Notes: generated from the sequence alone by a model not told the origin. A stretch of DNA of 62,915 nucleotides from Blautia sp. (GCA_023667395.1 JAMPAC010000013.1:1-62915); one strand, 5' to 3'; positions 35,546 to 44,596 are shown, counted from the first letter of the stretch. Program-made: numbers and translations.

Positions 35546-36829
35546 ATGAAAGCGTACAAGGATATGAGCAGGGAAGAACTGCTGGCACTGAAATCCAGTC
35601 TGGAGGAAGCGGTAAAAACAGAGGAGGCAAAAGGGCTTTCCCTTAACATGGCAAGGGGGAAGCCGGGGGCTTCCCAGCTGGAACTGGCCATGCCCATGCT
35701 GGATGTGATCAACAGTCGGTCGGATATGCATACCATGCTGGGCAACGATACCAGGACTTACGGCGACTGGGACGGGATCGGCGAATGCAGACGCCTGATG
35801 GCGGATATGATAGGGGTTCCCAAGGACAATGTGATCGTGTGCGGCAATTCCAGCCTGAACATCATGTACGACACGGTGGCGCGTTCCATGATCAAGGGAG
35901 TGAACGGCTCCACGCCCTGGTGCAAACTGGATAAAGTGAAGTTTTTATGCCCCGTTCCGGGATATGACAGGCATTTCAAGATCACGGAACTGTTCGGGAT
36001 TGAGATGATCAACATCCCGCTGGGCGAAGACGGGCCGGATATGGACCTGGTGGAGGAGTATGTGAATACGGACGCGGCGGTAAAGGGAATCTGGTGCGTG
36101 CCCAAATATTCCAATCCCACGGGCATCTCCTATTCGGACGAAGTGGTGCGGCGGTTCGCGAACCTGAAGCCGAAGGCGGAGGACTTCCGGATCTATTGGG
36201 ACAACGCGTACTGCATCCATCATATTTACGAGGATATCCAGGATGAGATCCTGAATATCCTGGAGGAGTGTGAAAAGGCGGGAAATCCCGATATGGTCTA
36301 TATCTTCGCCTCTACCTCCAAGGTAAGCTTTCCCGGTTCCGGCGTGTCATGCATCGCCACCTCCAAGGCAAACATGGAGTATATCCATAAGTTCATGAAC
36401 GTGCAGATCATCGGCCACGATAAGATCAACCAGCTGCGCCATGCCCGGTTTTTCAAGGATATAGACGGACTGAACGCCCATATGAAGAAGCATGCACAAC
36501 TTCTGCGTCCCAAGTTCGAGGCGGTGCTTGACACCCTGGATGCGGAACTGACAGGCACGGGGATCGGAAGCTGGATCAAACCCAGGGGCGGATATTTCAT
36601 ATCCTTCAACTCCATGCCGGGCTGCGCCAAGGCCATTGTGGCAAAGTGCAAGTCCCTGGGCGTGGTGCTGACGGGCGCGGGCGCGACTTATCCATATGGG
36701 CTCGATCCTGAGGATTCCAATATCCGTATCGCGCCTACTTTCCCCACAACGGAGGAAATGGCGGACGCCACGAAGATATTCGTGCTCTGTGTGAAGCTTG
36801 TTTCCGTGGAAAAGCTGCTGGCGGAGTAA
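35546..36829 (+). CDS. class Ic aspartate aminotransferase-like PLP enzyme
   Basis: The 427-aa PLP-dependent aminotransferase is of the MocR-like/class Ic type, where characterised members transaminate aspartate and 2-oxoglutarate. Visible signatures are LNMARGKPGASQLELAM, YGDWDGIGECRRL, CVPKYSNPTGISYS, IYWDNAYCIHH (PLP Asp and Tyr), ASTSKVSFPGSGVS with the Schiff-base lysine, and SNIRIAPTFPT with the substrate arginine. GAAGGAAAGAGG precedes ATG 35546. It lies between the rsgA operon and the sensor kinase, possibly in one transcript. Confidence 0.9.
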   Translation: MKAYKDMSREELLALKSSLEEAVKTEEAKGLSLNMARGKPGASQLELAMPMLDVINSRSDMHTMLGNDTRTYGDWDGIGECRRLMADMIGVPKDNVIVCGNSSLNIMYDTVARSMIKGVNGSTPWCKLDKVKFLCPVPGYDRHFKITELFGIEMINIPLGEDGPDMDLVEEYVNTDAAVKGIWCVPKYSNPTGISYSDEVVRRFANLKPKAEDFRIYWDNAYCIHHIYEDIQDEILNILEECEKAGNPDMVYIFASTSKVSFPGSGVSCIATSKANMEYIHKFMNVQIIGHDKINQLRHARFFKDIDGLNAHMKKHAQLLRPKFEAVLDTLDAELTGTGIGSWIKPRGGYFISFNSMPGCAKAIVAKCKSLGVVLTGAGATYPYGLDPEDSNIRIAPTFPTTEEMADATKIFVLCVKLVSVEKLLAE

Positions 36830-36851
36830 TCCCCATGAAACGGAGAACGCC

Positions 36852-38777
36852 ATGAATACATATGAGGAGTTGGACTTCCTGTTCGGGAAGAGTCAGCAGG
36901 CATATCTTATTATGAGCCTGCCTTTTTCTGAAGAAGCTGTTGTCCTGTATACAAACGATGCCGCGGCACGGCTGCTCGGCATGGAAAAAAGCGCGCTGCC
37001 CGGACGGACGGCAGGAGAACTGGCACTTGCGGGAGGTGCGGAAAGCATAAAATCGGCGGATGGCGCCGCAGAATGCGCCAGCAGCGGAAAATACCGGATA
37101 TACCGCTCGGACTTTGGCGGCGATATGTGTCTCTGTATGCTTTTATGCTGCGGGGAAGAAGAGGAGCGCACGCAGGAGGAATATGAGGAATACCGCCATA
37201 AGATGGAGGACGCCCTGGAGGCGGCGAAGGAGGTCAGCACGGCGAAGACGAAATTCCTGTCGGAGATGTCCCATGATATCCGCACGCCCATGAACGCCAT
37301 CGTGGGCATGACGGATATCGCCCTGAACCATGCGGATGACAGGGCCAGGGTGGAGGACTGCCTGAAAAAGATCCAGACAGCATCGGGGCATCTTCTCTCC
37401 CTGATCAACGAGGTGCTGGATATGTCCCGCATTGAGAGCGGTAAGGTGACCATCATGACGGAGGAACTGCAGCTGGCGGATCTGATCCACTCCATCCTGA
37501 TCGTCATCAAGCCCCAGGCGGAGAAAAAGAGCCTGCATTTTCACCTGGAACTGGAAAACGTACAGTATGAGAACCTGGTGGGGGATACCCTGCATCTGCG
37601 GCAGGTGTATATTAACATCCTTTCCAACGCCGTGAAATTCACGCCGGAGGGCGGGGATGTGTGGATGTATGTGGCGCAGGAAGCGCAGGAGGACGGAAAG
37701 GTGCTGTTGTTCGTCCGGATACGGGACAACGGCATAGGCATGTCGCCGGAGTTTGTGGAGAAGATCTTTGAGCCATTTGAGCGGGAGCAGGACAGCACCA
37801 CCAGCAAGATCGAGGGGACGGGGCTTGGAATGAGCATCGTAGGGAAGATCGTGGAGATGATGCAGGGTGAGATCCGGGTGGAAAGCGAGAAAGGCGTGGG
37901 CAGTACTTTCACGGTCAGGGTTCCACTGGAAATTTCCGGGAAAGAGGATAGTTTCCAGAGGGAGGTCTTCGAGGGAAAGCGGGCGCTGGTACTGCAGGGC
38001 GCGGAGGAGAAGCTGGAGCAGCTGCCCTCCATGCTGGAGCGGCTGGGCATTGCTGCAGACGTGGCGGCAAGCGGCATGGAGGCGATCGGACTGATCAACG
38101 AGGCTGGCATCGAGGGGACGGATTATTTTGCGCTGCTGACCGGCGATAAGCTGGAGGATGTGGAGATATCGCTCTTTCTTCCGGAAATCCGTGAAAGGAT
38201 GGGCAGCGGATTCCCGATCCTGCTTATTTCGGAGAGCGACTGGTCGGCGGTGGAATATCTGCTGAAACAGGCGGGCGTCAATTCCTTTGTGCCCCTTCCG
38301 CTGTTTGAGAGCCGCCTGGCGCAGGCGCTTTTCCCCTATACGGAAGCAGGCAGGAAAACTGCGGACGAAAGCGAGAAAACGGCGGCAAATTATGAGAACT
38401 GCCATATCCTCCTGGCGGAGGACAATGAGTTGAACAGGGAGATTGCCACAGAGATCCTGCGCGACACGGGAGCCCTGATCGACACGGCTGAGAATGGGAA
38501 AGAGGCGGTGGATGCCTTTGCCGCCAGGCCGGAATTTTATTACGACCTGATACTGATGGATGTCCAGATGCCCCTGATGGACGGTCTGGAAGCCACCAGG
38601 CAGATCCGGAAGATGGAACGGCGGGACGCTTCGGAAATACACATTGTGGCGATGACGGCGAATGCATTTGTGGAGGACAGAAAGCGTTCCCTGGAGGCAG
38701 GCATGAACGAGCACATCACGAAGCCCCTGGACGTACATCAGGTGTTGGACTGCCTTGACAGGTGGGCGGGGAGGTAA
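36852..38777 (+). CDS. hybrid sensor histidine kinase with receiver domains
   Basis: A 641-aa soluble signalling protein. An N-terminal PAS-like region occupies about residues 5-95. HisKA follows with phospho-acceptor H141 (FLSEMSHDIRTPMNAIVG). The ATPase has N-box YINILSNAVKF and G-boxes DNGIGMS and GTGLGMSIV. A degenerate receiver-like segment (about 375-500) lacks the phospho-acceptor Asp (ALLTGDKL). A C-terminal true receiver (about 515-635) has HILLAEDNELNREI and the acceptor Asp in LILMDVQMP. No transmembrane helix is present. An HD-GYP-like gene begins 3 bp after its stop and is its probable output partner. Confidence 0.92.
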   Translation: MNTYEELDFLFGKSQQAYLIMSLPFSEEAVVLYTNDAAARLLGMEKSALPGRTAGELALAGGAESIKSADGAAECASSGKYRIYRSDFGGDMCLCMLLCCGEEEERTQEEYEEYRHKMEDALEAAKEVSTAKTKFLSEMSHDIRTPMNAIVGMTDIALNHADDRARVEDCLKKIQTASGHLLSLINEVLDMSRIESGKVTIMTEELQLADLIHSILIVIKPQAEKKSLHFHLELENVQYENLVGDTLHLRQVYINILSNAVKFTPEGGDVWMYVAQEAQEDGKVLLFVRIRDNGIGMSPEFVEKIFEPFEREQDSTTSKIEGTGLGMSIVGKIVEMMQGEIRVESEKGVGSTFTVRVPLEISGKEDSFQREVFEGKRALVLQGAEEKLEQLPSMLERLGIAADVAASGMEAIGLINEAGIEGTDYFALLTGDKLEDVEISLFLPEIRERMGSGFPILLISESDWSAVEYLLKQAGVNSFVPLPLFESRLAQALFPYTEAGRKTADESEKTAANYENCHILLAEDNELNREIATEILRDTGALIDTAENGKEAVDAFAARPEFYYDLILMDVQMPLMDGLEATRQIRKMERRDASEIHIVAMTANAFVEDRKRSLEAGMNEHITKPLDVHQVLDCLDRWAGR

Positions 38778-38780
38778 GCT

Positions 38781-40607
38781 ATGCGGCAGTATCAGGAGAA
38801 CTATTGTGAGAACACGAGAAAAGTGGGCACGCTGCTGGGCAGTCGCGCGGCGATGGAGGATCGGCCTGGGGATATTTACTGGCAGAAGATGGCAGACCAT
38901 GTGGAGATCGGACGGCTGCGGGAGGAGAACATGGGTATCCTCAGGGAGCGGCTGATACCGCTGATGGATAACATTTTGAACGCGTCGCCGGAGGACATAG
39001 AGGCGTTGGAGGAGTTTGCGGATACGCTGATGAAAGAACAGCTGGATACCGGACTGCAATATCAGGTGTGCAGCGCGCTGGCGGCATATGCCAGACGGAA
39101 GAAAGACAGGGAACTGCTGATCAAGGAACTGTATATGGCGGCAATGGCGGCGTATAGTTTTCAGAGGATGGAAGGAAGGGACATAGCCGATAAATTCCGG
39201 CGGAAGATGTCCCTGTTCTTTGGGGAGGCGGCGGGATATTTCAGATATTATGACGAGATAGGGAGTGCGGAAGTCAGGGGATACATTCACCGCGCCATGG
39301 GGAACCTAGCGCTTGGCTATACGGGGAATGAATCGGGAACTGTCAGGAAGAAGATGGATGTGCTCCGGCGTTCCCTGCAGGTGCTGAACGATCCCGTGTA
39401 TCAGGAAAAGACGCCGGACCTGCCCTGGGATCTGTATATCTACAAGTCCCATCAGGAACGGACGACCCTGCTCAGTTTCCTGCGCAGCGGGGAGGCCACC
39501 ATACAGGACGTCAGGGAGGTCATGGAGTCGGCACAGTTTGTCTACGACAGACAGGTCAGGAATGCCAGGGAAAAGGGGATTCCCCTGCAGCCGCAGTGGG
39601 AATATGCCTATTATGCCGCTTCTTACCACGGAGGCATACACACCTTGGAAGAATTCCTGCAGAATATGGAAAAGGTATATGCGGCCATCTCCGCCGCCGA
39701 TTACAGCCAGCAGGGAATGTACGGCAATGTGTTCATCCCGGCGCTGTATTCGGTGTATGTGAAAAAGGATGAGGAGATGGTTGGGAAAAAAAAGCCCGTG
39801 GTTCTCATGATGTATCGGAGAATGGTGCAGTATGTGAAAAAGGTTCCCCACAGCATGTTCAACGATGCGCTTTTTTATTACATCCGGGGCAGCCTGGAGG
39901 CTTACATCGAGTATCCGGGAGAGTACAGTTTCCGGGATTTCATTGAAGAGATGGTGGCGTGCAGGCAGCCGGAGACCTATGTGCATTCCCGGATGGTGGC
40001 CAGGATTTCGCAGGCGATACTGTACAGGGTGCTGGAGCGGGAGCCCGGGCTGCTCCTTGGTGTGAGGGGATATGACTCCGTGGAGGCGCTCCTGGCGCAC
40101 CGGGAGGAACTGGGCAGTTTTCTCCATGAGTGCGGGATGCTGCATGATATCGGGAAGATGAAGCTTCTGAACCTGTATGAGATCCAGAACCGCAGCTGGA
40201 CGGAGGAAGAGGAGAAAATGCACCGCCTGCACACGGTGTTGGGATATGAGATTTTGCAGCGCTGGCCCTCCACCAGGGAGTATGCCATCGCGGCGCTGGG
40301 GCATCACGTCGGCTGCGGCGGACAGGGCGGCTACCCGGAGGAGTATCACAGGGAGGAGACGGCGGACGCGGCGCTGGTGGATATTCTGTGCGTTGCGAAT
40401 TATATTGACAGGAACAGCGATATCATAGGAAATTACCAGGGGAAAGCGTGTTCCCCGGCGGAGGTTCTTGCAAACCTGAAAGGGGAGTGCGGCATCAGGC
40501 TGGAGCCCTGCTTTGTGGACGCGGCGCTGGATATAGGGCAGGAGATCTGCCACATCCTGGAGCAGGACAGGGAAGAAGCGTACAGGGAGGCGTATGGGGC
40601 GTCATAG
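38781..40607 (+). CDS. HD-GYP-like output protein paired with the hybrid kinase
   Basis: This 608-aa protein starts 3 bp after the kinase stop, with GGGGAGG. Residues 1-400 are helical and probably TPR-like, with no family I can name. The C-terminal domain (about 400-605) resembles HD-GYP c-di-GMP phosphodiesterases: MLHDIGKMKLLN (H455-D456), HRLHTVLGYEIL and HHVGCGGQGGYP (H508-P519). The classical motif has HHE and DG before GYP; here the Glu is Val and the Asp is missing, so activity or metal use may differ. The helical part probably senses or docks to the kinase receiver. Confidence 0.82.
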   Translation: MRQYQENYCENTRKVGTLLGSRAAMEDRPGDIYWQKMADHVEIGRLREENMGILRERLIPLMDNILNASPEDIEALEEFADTLMKEQLDTGLQYQVCSALAAYARRKKDRELLIKELYMAAMAAYSFQRMEGRDIADKFRRKMSLFFGEAAGYFRYYDEIGSAEVRGYIHRAMGNLALGYTGNESGTVRKKMDVLRRSLQVLNDPVYQEKTPDLPWDLYIYKSHQERTTLLSFLRSGEATIQDVREVMESAQFVYDRQVRNAREKGIPLQPQWEYAYYAASYHGGIHTLEEFLQNMEKVYAAISAADYSQQGMYGNVFIPALYSVYVKKDEEMVGKKKPVVLMMYRRMVQYVKKVPHSMFNDALFYYIRGSLEAYIEYPGEYSFRDFIEEMVACRQPETYVHSRMVARISQAILYRVLEREPGLLLGVRGYDSVEALLAHREELGSFLHECGMLHDIGKMKLLNLYEIQNRSWTEEEEKMHRLHTVLGYEILQRWPSTREYAIAALGHHVGCGGQGGYPEEYHREETADAALVDILCVANYIDRNSDIIGNYQGKACSPAEVLANLKGECGIRLEPCFVDAALDIGQEICHILEQDREEAYREAYGAS

Positions 40608-40636
40608 GATAACGCTCCTGCAGTGGGACAAACGGC

Positions 40637-40664
40637 TTGAAAATGGCATGTAATCTGGTATAAT
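40637..40664 (+). promoter_or_regulatory. promoter for the 61-aa gene
   Basis: TTGAAA (40637-40642), 16 bp and TATAAT (40659-40664) lie 31 bp upstream of the ATG. Confidence 0.65.
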
Positions 40665-40695
40665 AAAAGTATCTGGTAAATGGAGGTATGGCAGG

Positions 40696-40881
40696 ATGAC
40701 AGAAAAGGAAATGATGCAAAGAAATGTTGAAGAGTTTGCAAGACTTCAAAAGTATATGGTTTTGACAGCGGATAAGGAATCAGCAGTATATAAAGAAATG
40801 AAAGGGCGTTATATAGAATTAAAAGTAATACTTTCTGCGTCTGGCATTAATCTTACAGAATTAGATATTGTTAAGGAATAA
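40696..40881 (+). CDS. small hypothetical protein, 61 aa
   Basis: The 61-residue product is charged and helical (MQRNVEEFARLQKYMVL, then VYKEMKGRYIELKVILSA). There is no membrane segment or metal motif. Good signals support it: its own promoter, GGAGGTATGGCAGG before the ATG, and AT-rich coding unlike its GC-rich neighbours, which may point to separate origin. I do not recognise the family. Confidence 0.6.
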   Translation: MTEKEMMQRNVEEFARLQKYMVLTADKESAVYKEMKGRYIELKVILSASGINLTELDIVKE

Positions 40882-40987
40882 GAACATGATCGGTTATCAT
40901 CTCTGCTGCGTCGGTCATAACAGGTATTTGGCAAAGAAAGGCGGAACTCCTTTAAATATAAGGCTTTCCGGATAGGTATGATAAATT

Positions 40988-42085
40988 ATGAAACTGGGCA
41001 TCATCGGTCTGCCCAACGTGGGCAAGAGCACATTATTTAATTCCCTCACAAAGGCGGGGGCGGAATCGGCAAACTATCCGTTCTGCACCATTGACCCCAA
41101 TATCGGCGTGGTGGCAGTGCCGGATATGAGGCTGAAGGCGCTGGGAGACATGTATCAGTCAAAAAAGGTCACCCCTGCGGTGATCGAATTTGTGGATATC
41201 GCTGGTCTGGTGAAAGGCGCTTCCAAGGGGGAGGGGCTGGGGAACCAGTTTTTGAGCAATATCAGGGAAGTGGATGCCATCGTCCATGTGGTGAGGTGTT
41301 TTGAGGACGCCAATGTGATCCATGTGGACGGCAGCGTGAATCCTCTGCGGGACATAGAGACCATCAATCTGGAACTGATCTTCGCCGATCTGGAGGTGCT
41401 GGAAAGACGTTATGCAAAAGTGTCAAAGGCTGCTCGGATGGACAAGGCTTACGCGAAGGAACTGGCGCTGCTGGAGCGCATCAAGGCTCACCTGGAAAGC
41501 GGAAAGCTGGCAAAAACGCTGGAAGCGGAGGACGAGGACGAACTGGCGCTGTTGAAGGAATATAACTTATTGACATATAAGCCTGTGATCTACGCGGCAA
41601 ACGTTGCGGAGGACGATCTGGCTGACGATGGCGCGTCCAATGCCTTTGTCTCAGAGGTGAGGAAGTTTGCGGAGGGCGAGAAGAGCGAGGCATTTGTCAT
41701 CTGCGCCCAGATCGAGCAGGAGATATCGGAACTGGACGAGGACGAGAAAGCCATGTTCCTGGAGGAACTGGGACTGGCGGAGTCCGGTCTGGAAAAGCTG
41801 ATCCGGGCAAGCTATTCCCTGCTGGGGCTGATGAGTTTCCTGACGGCGGGAGAGGACGAGACCAGGGCATGGACCATCAAAATCGGAACCAAAGCGCCAC
41901 AGGCCGCAGGCAAGATACACTCCGACTTTGAGAGAGGATTCATCAAGGCGGAAGTGGTCAACTACAAAGACCTGCTGGAGCAGGGCTCCCTGGCCGCCGC
42001 CCGTGAAAAAGGCCTGGTGGGCATGGAAGGCAAGGACTATGTGGTGCAGGACGGAGACGTCATATTGTTCAGATTCAATGTGTGA
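40988..42085 (+). CDS. ychF: OBG-family ATPase YchF
   Basis: The 365-aa protein is a ribosome-associated P-loop NTPase that binds ATP in preference to GTP. It has [18 protein letters not shown] (G1), the G3 region [17 protein letters not shown] and the family-specific NVAED (in place of the GTPase NKxD). A C-terminal TGS domain ends in [13 protein letters not shown]. Length is standard. Upstream is the 61-aa gene and downstream are unusual repeats before lgt. Confidence 0.95.
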   Translation: MKLGIIGLPNVGKSTLFNSLTKAGAESANYPFCTIDPNIGVVAVPDMRLKALGDMYQSKKVTPAVIEFVDIAGLVKGASKGEGLGNQFLSNIREVDAIVHVVRCFEDANVIHVDGSVNPLRDIETINLELIFADLEVLERRYAKVSKAARMDKAYAKELALLERIKAHLESGKLAKTLEAEDEDELALLKEYNLLTYKPVIYAANVAEDDLADDGASNAFVSEVRKFAEGEKSEAFVICAQIEQEISELDEDEKAMFLEELGLAESGLEKLIRASYSLLGLMSFLTAGEDETRAWTIKIGTKAPQAAGKIHSDFERGFIKAEVVNYKDLLEQGSLAAAREKGLVGMEGKDYVVQDGDVILFRFNV

Positions 42086-42097
42086 AAACAGTGAGGA

Positions 42098-42150
42098 AAG
42101 CTGACAGCCAAAACTTCCATGCTTGCATGAGAAGTTTTGACTGTCAGCTT
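42098..42150 (+). terminator. long hairpin after ychF, possible terminator
   Basis: AAGCTGACAG (42098-42107) pairs with CTGTCAGCTT (42141-42150), and CAAAACTT with AAGTTTTG inside it. ATG...CAT closes the loop. There is no T-run after it, so it may be a terminator or an RNA end-protecting structure. Confidence 0.55.
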
Positions 42151-42156
42151 GACGAA

Positions 42157-42298
42157 CGTCCATCATGAGCGAAAGCGAAGCTGTAGCGAATGAGGGCCGC
42201 ACGGAGTGCGGGTTTTCACATGTGCGGCGTCCATCATGAGCGAAAGAGAAGCTGTAGCGAATGAGGGTCGCACAGGGTGCGGGTTTTCACATGTGCGG
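42157..42298 (+). repeat. 71-bp tandem duplication
   Basis: Two 71-bp units (42157-42227 and 42228-42298) start CGTCCATCATGAGCGAAAG and end CACATGTGCGG, differing at only a few positions. Each contains a CCGCAC...GTGCGG hairpin. Part of a third copy (GGGTTTTCACGCGGACG) follows. The spacer from 42086 to 42348 contains no gene. Confidence 0.92.
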
Positions 42299-42348
42299 GT
42301 TTTCACGCGGACGAACGTCCGGGCATTTGAAATAGAAAAGGAGCATAC

Positions 42349-43224
42349 ATGAACGCAGGAGACATTGCATTTCCGAATCTGGGAATCTATCTGGAGAATG
42401 TACCCAGGTACTTTACTGTTTTTGGTTTTGAGATAGCTTTTTACGGCCTGATCATAGGAATTGGCATGATTGCGGGGATCCTGGCGGCGACCCGTCTGGC
42501 GAAGCGGACGGGGCTGGATCCGGAGGTAATATGGGACTTTGTGGTCTATGCGATCATTTTCTCCATCATTGGCGCAAGGATCTATTATGTGATTTTCGCG
42601 TGGGATTTTTACAAAGACAATCTTCTGGGCATCTTCAATATCCGAAAAGGCGGACTGGCCATATACGGCGGCGTCATTGCGGCGTTCATCACACTTTTCG
42701 TGTATTCAAAGCTTAAGAAAAAGGATCCGTTTCGCATCGGGGATGTATGCGTGCCGGGGCTGATCCTGGGACAGGCCATCGGCCGCTGGGGCAATTTTAT
42801 GAACCGGGAAGTATTCGGCGAATATTATGACGGCCTGTTTTCCATGCAGCTTCCCGTGGAAGCGGTGCGTGCAAGGGACATTTCCGAGAACATTGCCGCC
42901 CACATGCCGGAGGGCGCCAATTACATTCAGGTGCATCCCACGTTTCTCTACGAAAGCGCCTGGTGCCTCGCCATATTCGCGCTGATGCTGCTGTACACGA
43001 AACACAAAAAATTCAACGGCGAAATATGCCTCCTTTACTTTGCGGGTTATGGACTAGGCAGATTCATCATCGAGGGAATCCGCACCGACACCCTCTTCAT
43101 CCCCGGAACCACCATCGCGGTATCACAGGTGTTATCCTTGTTGATGGTATTGTTTGCAGTGATAACAGATGTTATAGTCCGCATGCGGATGAAGCAAAAG
43201 GAAAGTGAAGCGAAAAAGCAATGA
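42349..43224 (+). CDS. lgt: prolipoprotein diacylglyceryl transferase Lgt
   Basis: The 291-aa integral membrane enzyme transfers diacylglycerol from phosphatidylglycerol to lipobox cysteines. Seven predicted helices and the signature GRWGNFMNREVFGEYY are visible, with FYGLIIGIGMIAGILAA near the N-terminus and GYGLGRFIIEGIRTD near the end. AAAAGGAGCATAC precedes ATG 42349. The next gene overlaps its stop (ATGA). Confidence 0.95.
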   Translation: MNAGDIAFPNLGIYLENVPRYFTVFGFEIAFYGLIIGIGMIAGILAATRLAKRTGLDPEVIWDFVVYAIIFSIIGARIYYVIFAWDFYKDNLLGIFNIRKGGLAIYGGVIAAFITLFVYSKLKKKDPFRIGDVCVPGLILGQAIGRWGNFMNREVFGEYYDGLFSMQLPVEAVRARDISENIAAHMPEGANYIQVHPTFLYESAWCLAIFALMLLYTKHKKFNGEICLLYFAGYGLGRFIIEGIRTDTLFIPGTTIAVSQVLSLLMVLFAVITDVIVRMRMKQKESEAKKQ

Positions 43225-43820
43225 GAGGACAATCTGCAGAGGAAAACACCAACATGCAAACATCCGGAAAAGAACACAGCGGCGCATGGCTTGAACTCAT
43301 GACTGTCTACCAGGAGTTCCGGGCTAAAATATTCAACTGGGCACACGAAAGCGACGCCATAAAATATAACGATCTTTCCATAGAACTGGGCGCTCCCGTC
43401 AACAGCAGGGAACGCGACCTGTACAGGCGTCTGCTGGTGACCAGCCTGCTGAAAAACACCGATATGTGGGACGAAAAAGCAATCCTGCTTGCCAGCCGTG
43501 AACTGACAGAGATCGCTCTATATGAGCAGCTGGAAGTCGCCGGCAACGCAAGGGTAACCCTGCAAAAAATCAAGTCCCAACCGGCGCGCCAGGCCATAGC
43601 AGACCACACCCTGACATTAATCGAAGCGGAATATAGAAAAGCCATCCCAGATACTGACGCATTCCATAACGCCTGTATGCTATTATACGATTTGGAATGC
43701 CCCAACCACTTCTCGAAATTCATCCAACAATACAGCCATCAGATATACCTCTCCAGCGGCCTCGACCAAAACGACCTGGAACACATGAAAAATATCTTAA
43801 TCCTAAAAACCGCCGACTGA
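43221..43820 (+). CDS. hypothetical protein, 199 aa, coupled to lgt
   Basis: The start overlaps the lgt stop by ATGA, suggesting translational coupling; ATG 43254 is an alternative. The product is soluble and mostly helical. Recognisable stretches are YQEFRAKIFNWAHESDA, LELMTV and KAIPDTDAFHNACMLLYDLE; no catalytic motif or named domain is evident. Its lysine- and asparagine-rich end is followed at once by the repeat-filled spacer. I do not recognise the family. Confidence 0.65.
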   Translation: MRGQSAEENTNMQTSGKEHSGAWLELMTVYQEFRAKIFNWAHESDAIKYNDLSIELGAPVNSRERDLYRRLLVTSLLKNTDMWDEKAILLASRELTEIALYEQLEVAGNARVTLQKIKSQPARQAIADHTLTLIEAEYRKAIPDTDAFHNACMLLYDLECPNHFSKFIQQYSHQIYLSSGLDQNDLEHMKNILILKTAD

Positions 43821-43905
43821 CCCCAATTTTCCTGGCCGAGTTGACGAACCGCTTCCCCGATCACTTCCCTAACCTGAACGAACTGGAACCAAAATTTTCC
43901 GTCCG

Positions 43906-44001
43906 TACGGTTGCAATCCACTTCCAAATAAGCAAATAGTGTATATGTAAACACAGATTATGAGAATGTGTGAGCCAATTGGATGCATCCAACCGCACAT
44001 G
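43906..44001 (+). repeat. dispersed element family R2, copy C (degenerate)
   Basis: The left end, TACGGTTGCAATCC, and right end, GGATGCATCCAACCGCACAT, are inverted and match the termini of copy B. CACTTCCAAAT-AGCAAA also matches copy B's reverse complement. The interior differs, so this is an older or partial copy. It lies 85 bp after the 199-aa gene. Confidence 0.6.
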
Positions 44002-44122
44002 CAGCAATTTTACCATTTTGCGCAAGATTTCACTGCCATAAATGCTTGAAAGAAATCATAAAATAACGCACATTATCATACTTTCCCGCCCTTCCTACCC
44101 ACAGCCCACAGGATACAGGCGC

Positions 44123-44268
44123 CGGGGTGGCAGGGTTATTTTCTGCGGACGTGAGCGAGATGTGGAGAGGAGACTCAGGCAAGGCGAGCCGGCTGGCGAG
44201 CATTGCCACGTATTGAGGCTCCTCGCAACGTCCATCGAGCCGCCGCAGAAAATAACCCTGCCACCCCG
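44123..44268 (+). repeat. 146-bp element with perfect 26-bp inverted repeats
   Basis: Bases 44123-44148 (CGGGGTGGCAGGG..., ending TTTTCTGCGG) are exactly complementary to 44243-44268. The interior continues to pair (GAGGAG-CTCA with TGAG-CTCCTC; GGCA with TGCC), so the whole segment can fold into one long hairpin. No coding content is plausible. This 776-bp gene-free spacer (43821-44596) otherwise contains R2 copy C, an AT-rich tract at 44295-44340, a terminator and the mraZ promoter. Confidence 0.9.
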
Positions 44269-44390
44269 ATGCCGTCCCCCTGCCCCTCCCCCCCTTAACA
44301 AAATTTTAAAAATTTCGCAAAAAAATTTTAAAAATATATATGGAAACCAACGCCTCCACCCACCCCCATATCTTGTGGTTTTTCCACCCC

Positions 44391-44425
44391 AAAGCGTTCC
44401 GCAGCCTCCTCGCAGAACGCTTTTT
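44391..44425 (+). terminator. terminator hairpin upstream of the mraZ promoter
   Basis: AAAGCGTTC (44391-44399) and GAACGCTTT (44415-44423) form a 9-bp stem with TTTTT. It isolates the dcw operon from upstream transcription. The A-run on the other side could make it work in both directions. Confidence 0.7.
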
Positions 44426-44450
44426 GCATGCCCCGCTCCAAAAATAAGGG

Positions 44451-44528
44451 TTGTAAAAACCCAAATAATAGTATAAAATCAATCATAAAGTGGGATGGAG
44501 ATGGCATTTAACCCCATAAAGTGGGATG
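44451..44528 (+). promoter_or_regulatory. mraZ promoter with MraZ-type operator repeats
   Basis: TTGTAA (44451-44456), 17 bp and TAAAAT (44474-44479) form the dcw promoter. Identical AAAGTGGGATG boxes at 44487-44497 and 44518-44528 lie at and after the start of transcription, 31 bp apart, about three helical turns. MraZ is known to bind AAAGTG(G/T) or TGGG direct repeats in its own promoter. A weak third box (GAGATGGCAT) lies between them. Confidence 0.7.
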
Positions 44529-44596
44529 AAAGACCAAAATCGAACAACCAAATGCCTCCTCCATGACAGACCCGCTTGCGACTGGTGGTGATTGCG

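Noticed and set aside
37143-39290. A 715-codon minus-strand open frame opposite the hybrid kinase
   Set aside because: It spans two recognisable plus-strand genes and has no domain signal. Long antisense frames are expected opposite GC-rich coding DNA with biased third positions.
42157-42298. Possible CRISPR or phage attachment repeats
   Set aside because: The units are 71 bp, directly abutting, with no unique spacers and no cas genes; a simple tandem duplication fits better.
44042-44476. A 144-codon plus-strand frame in the spacer before mraZ
   Set aside because: It runs through a 26-bp perfect palindrome and a terminator, has low-complexity Pro/Arg composition and no ribosome-binding site.
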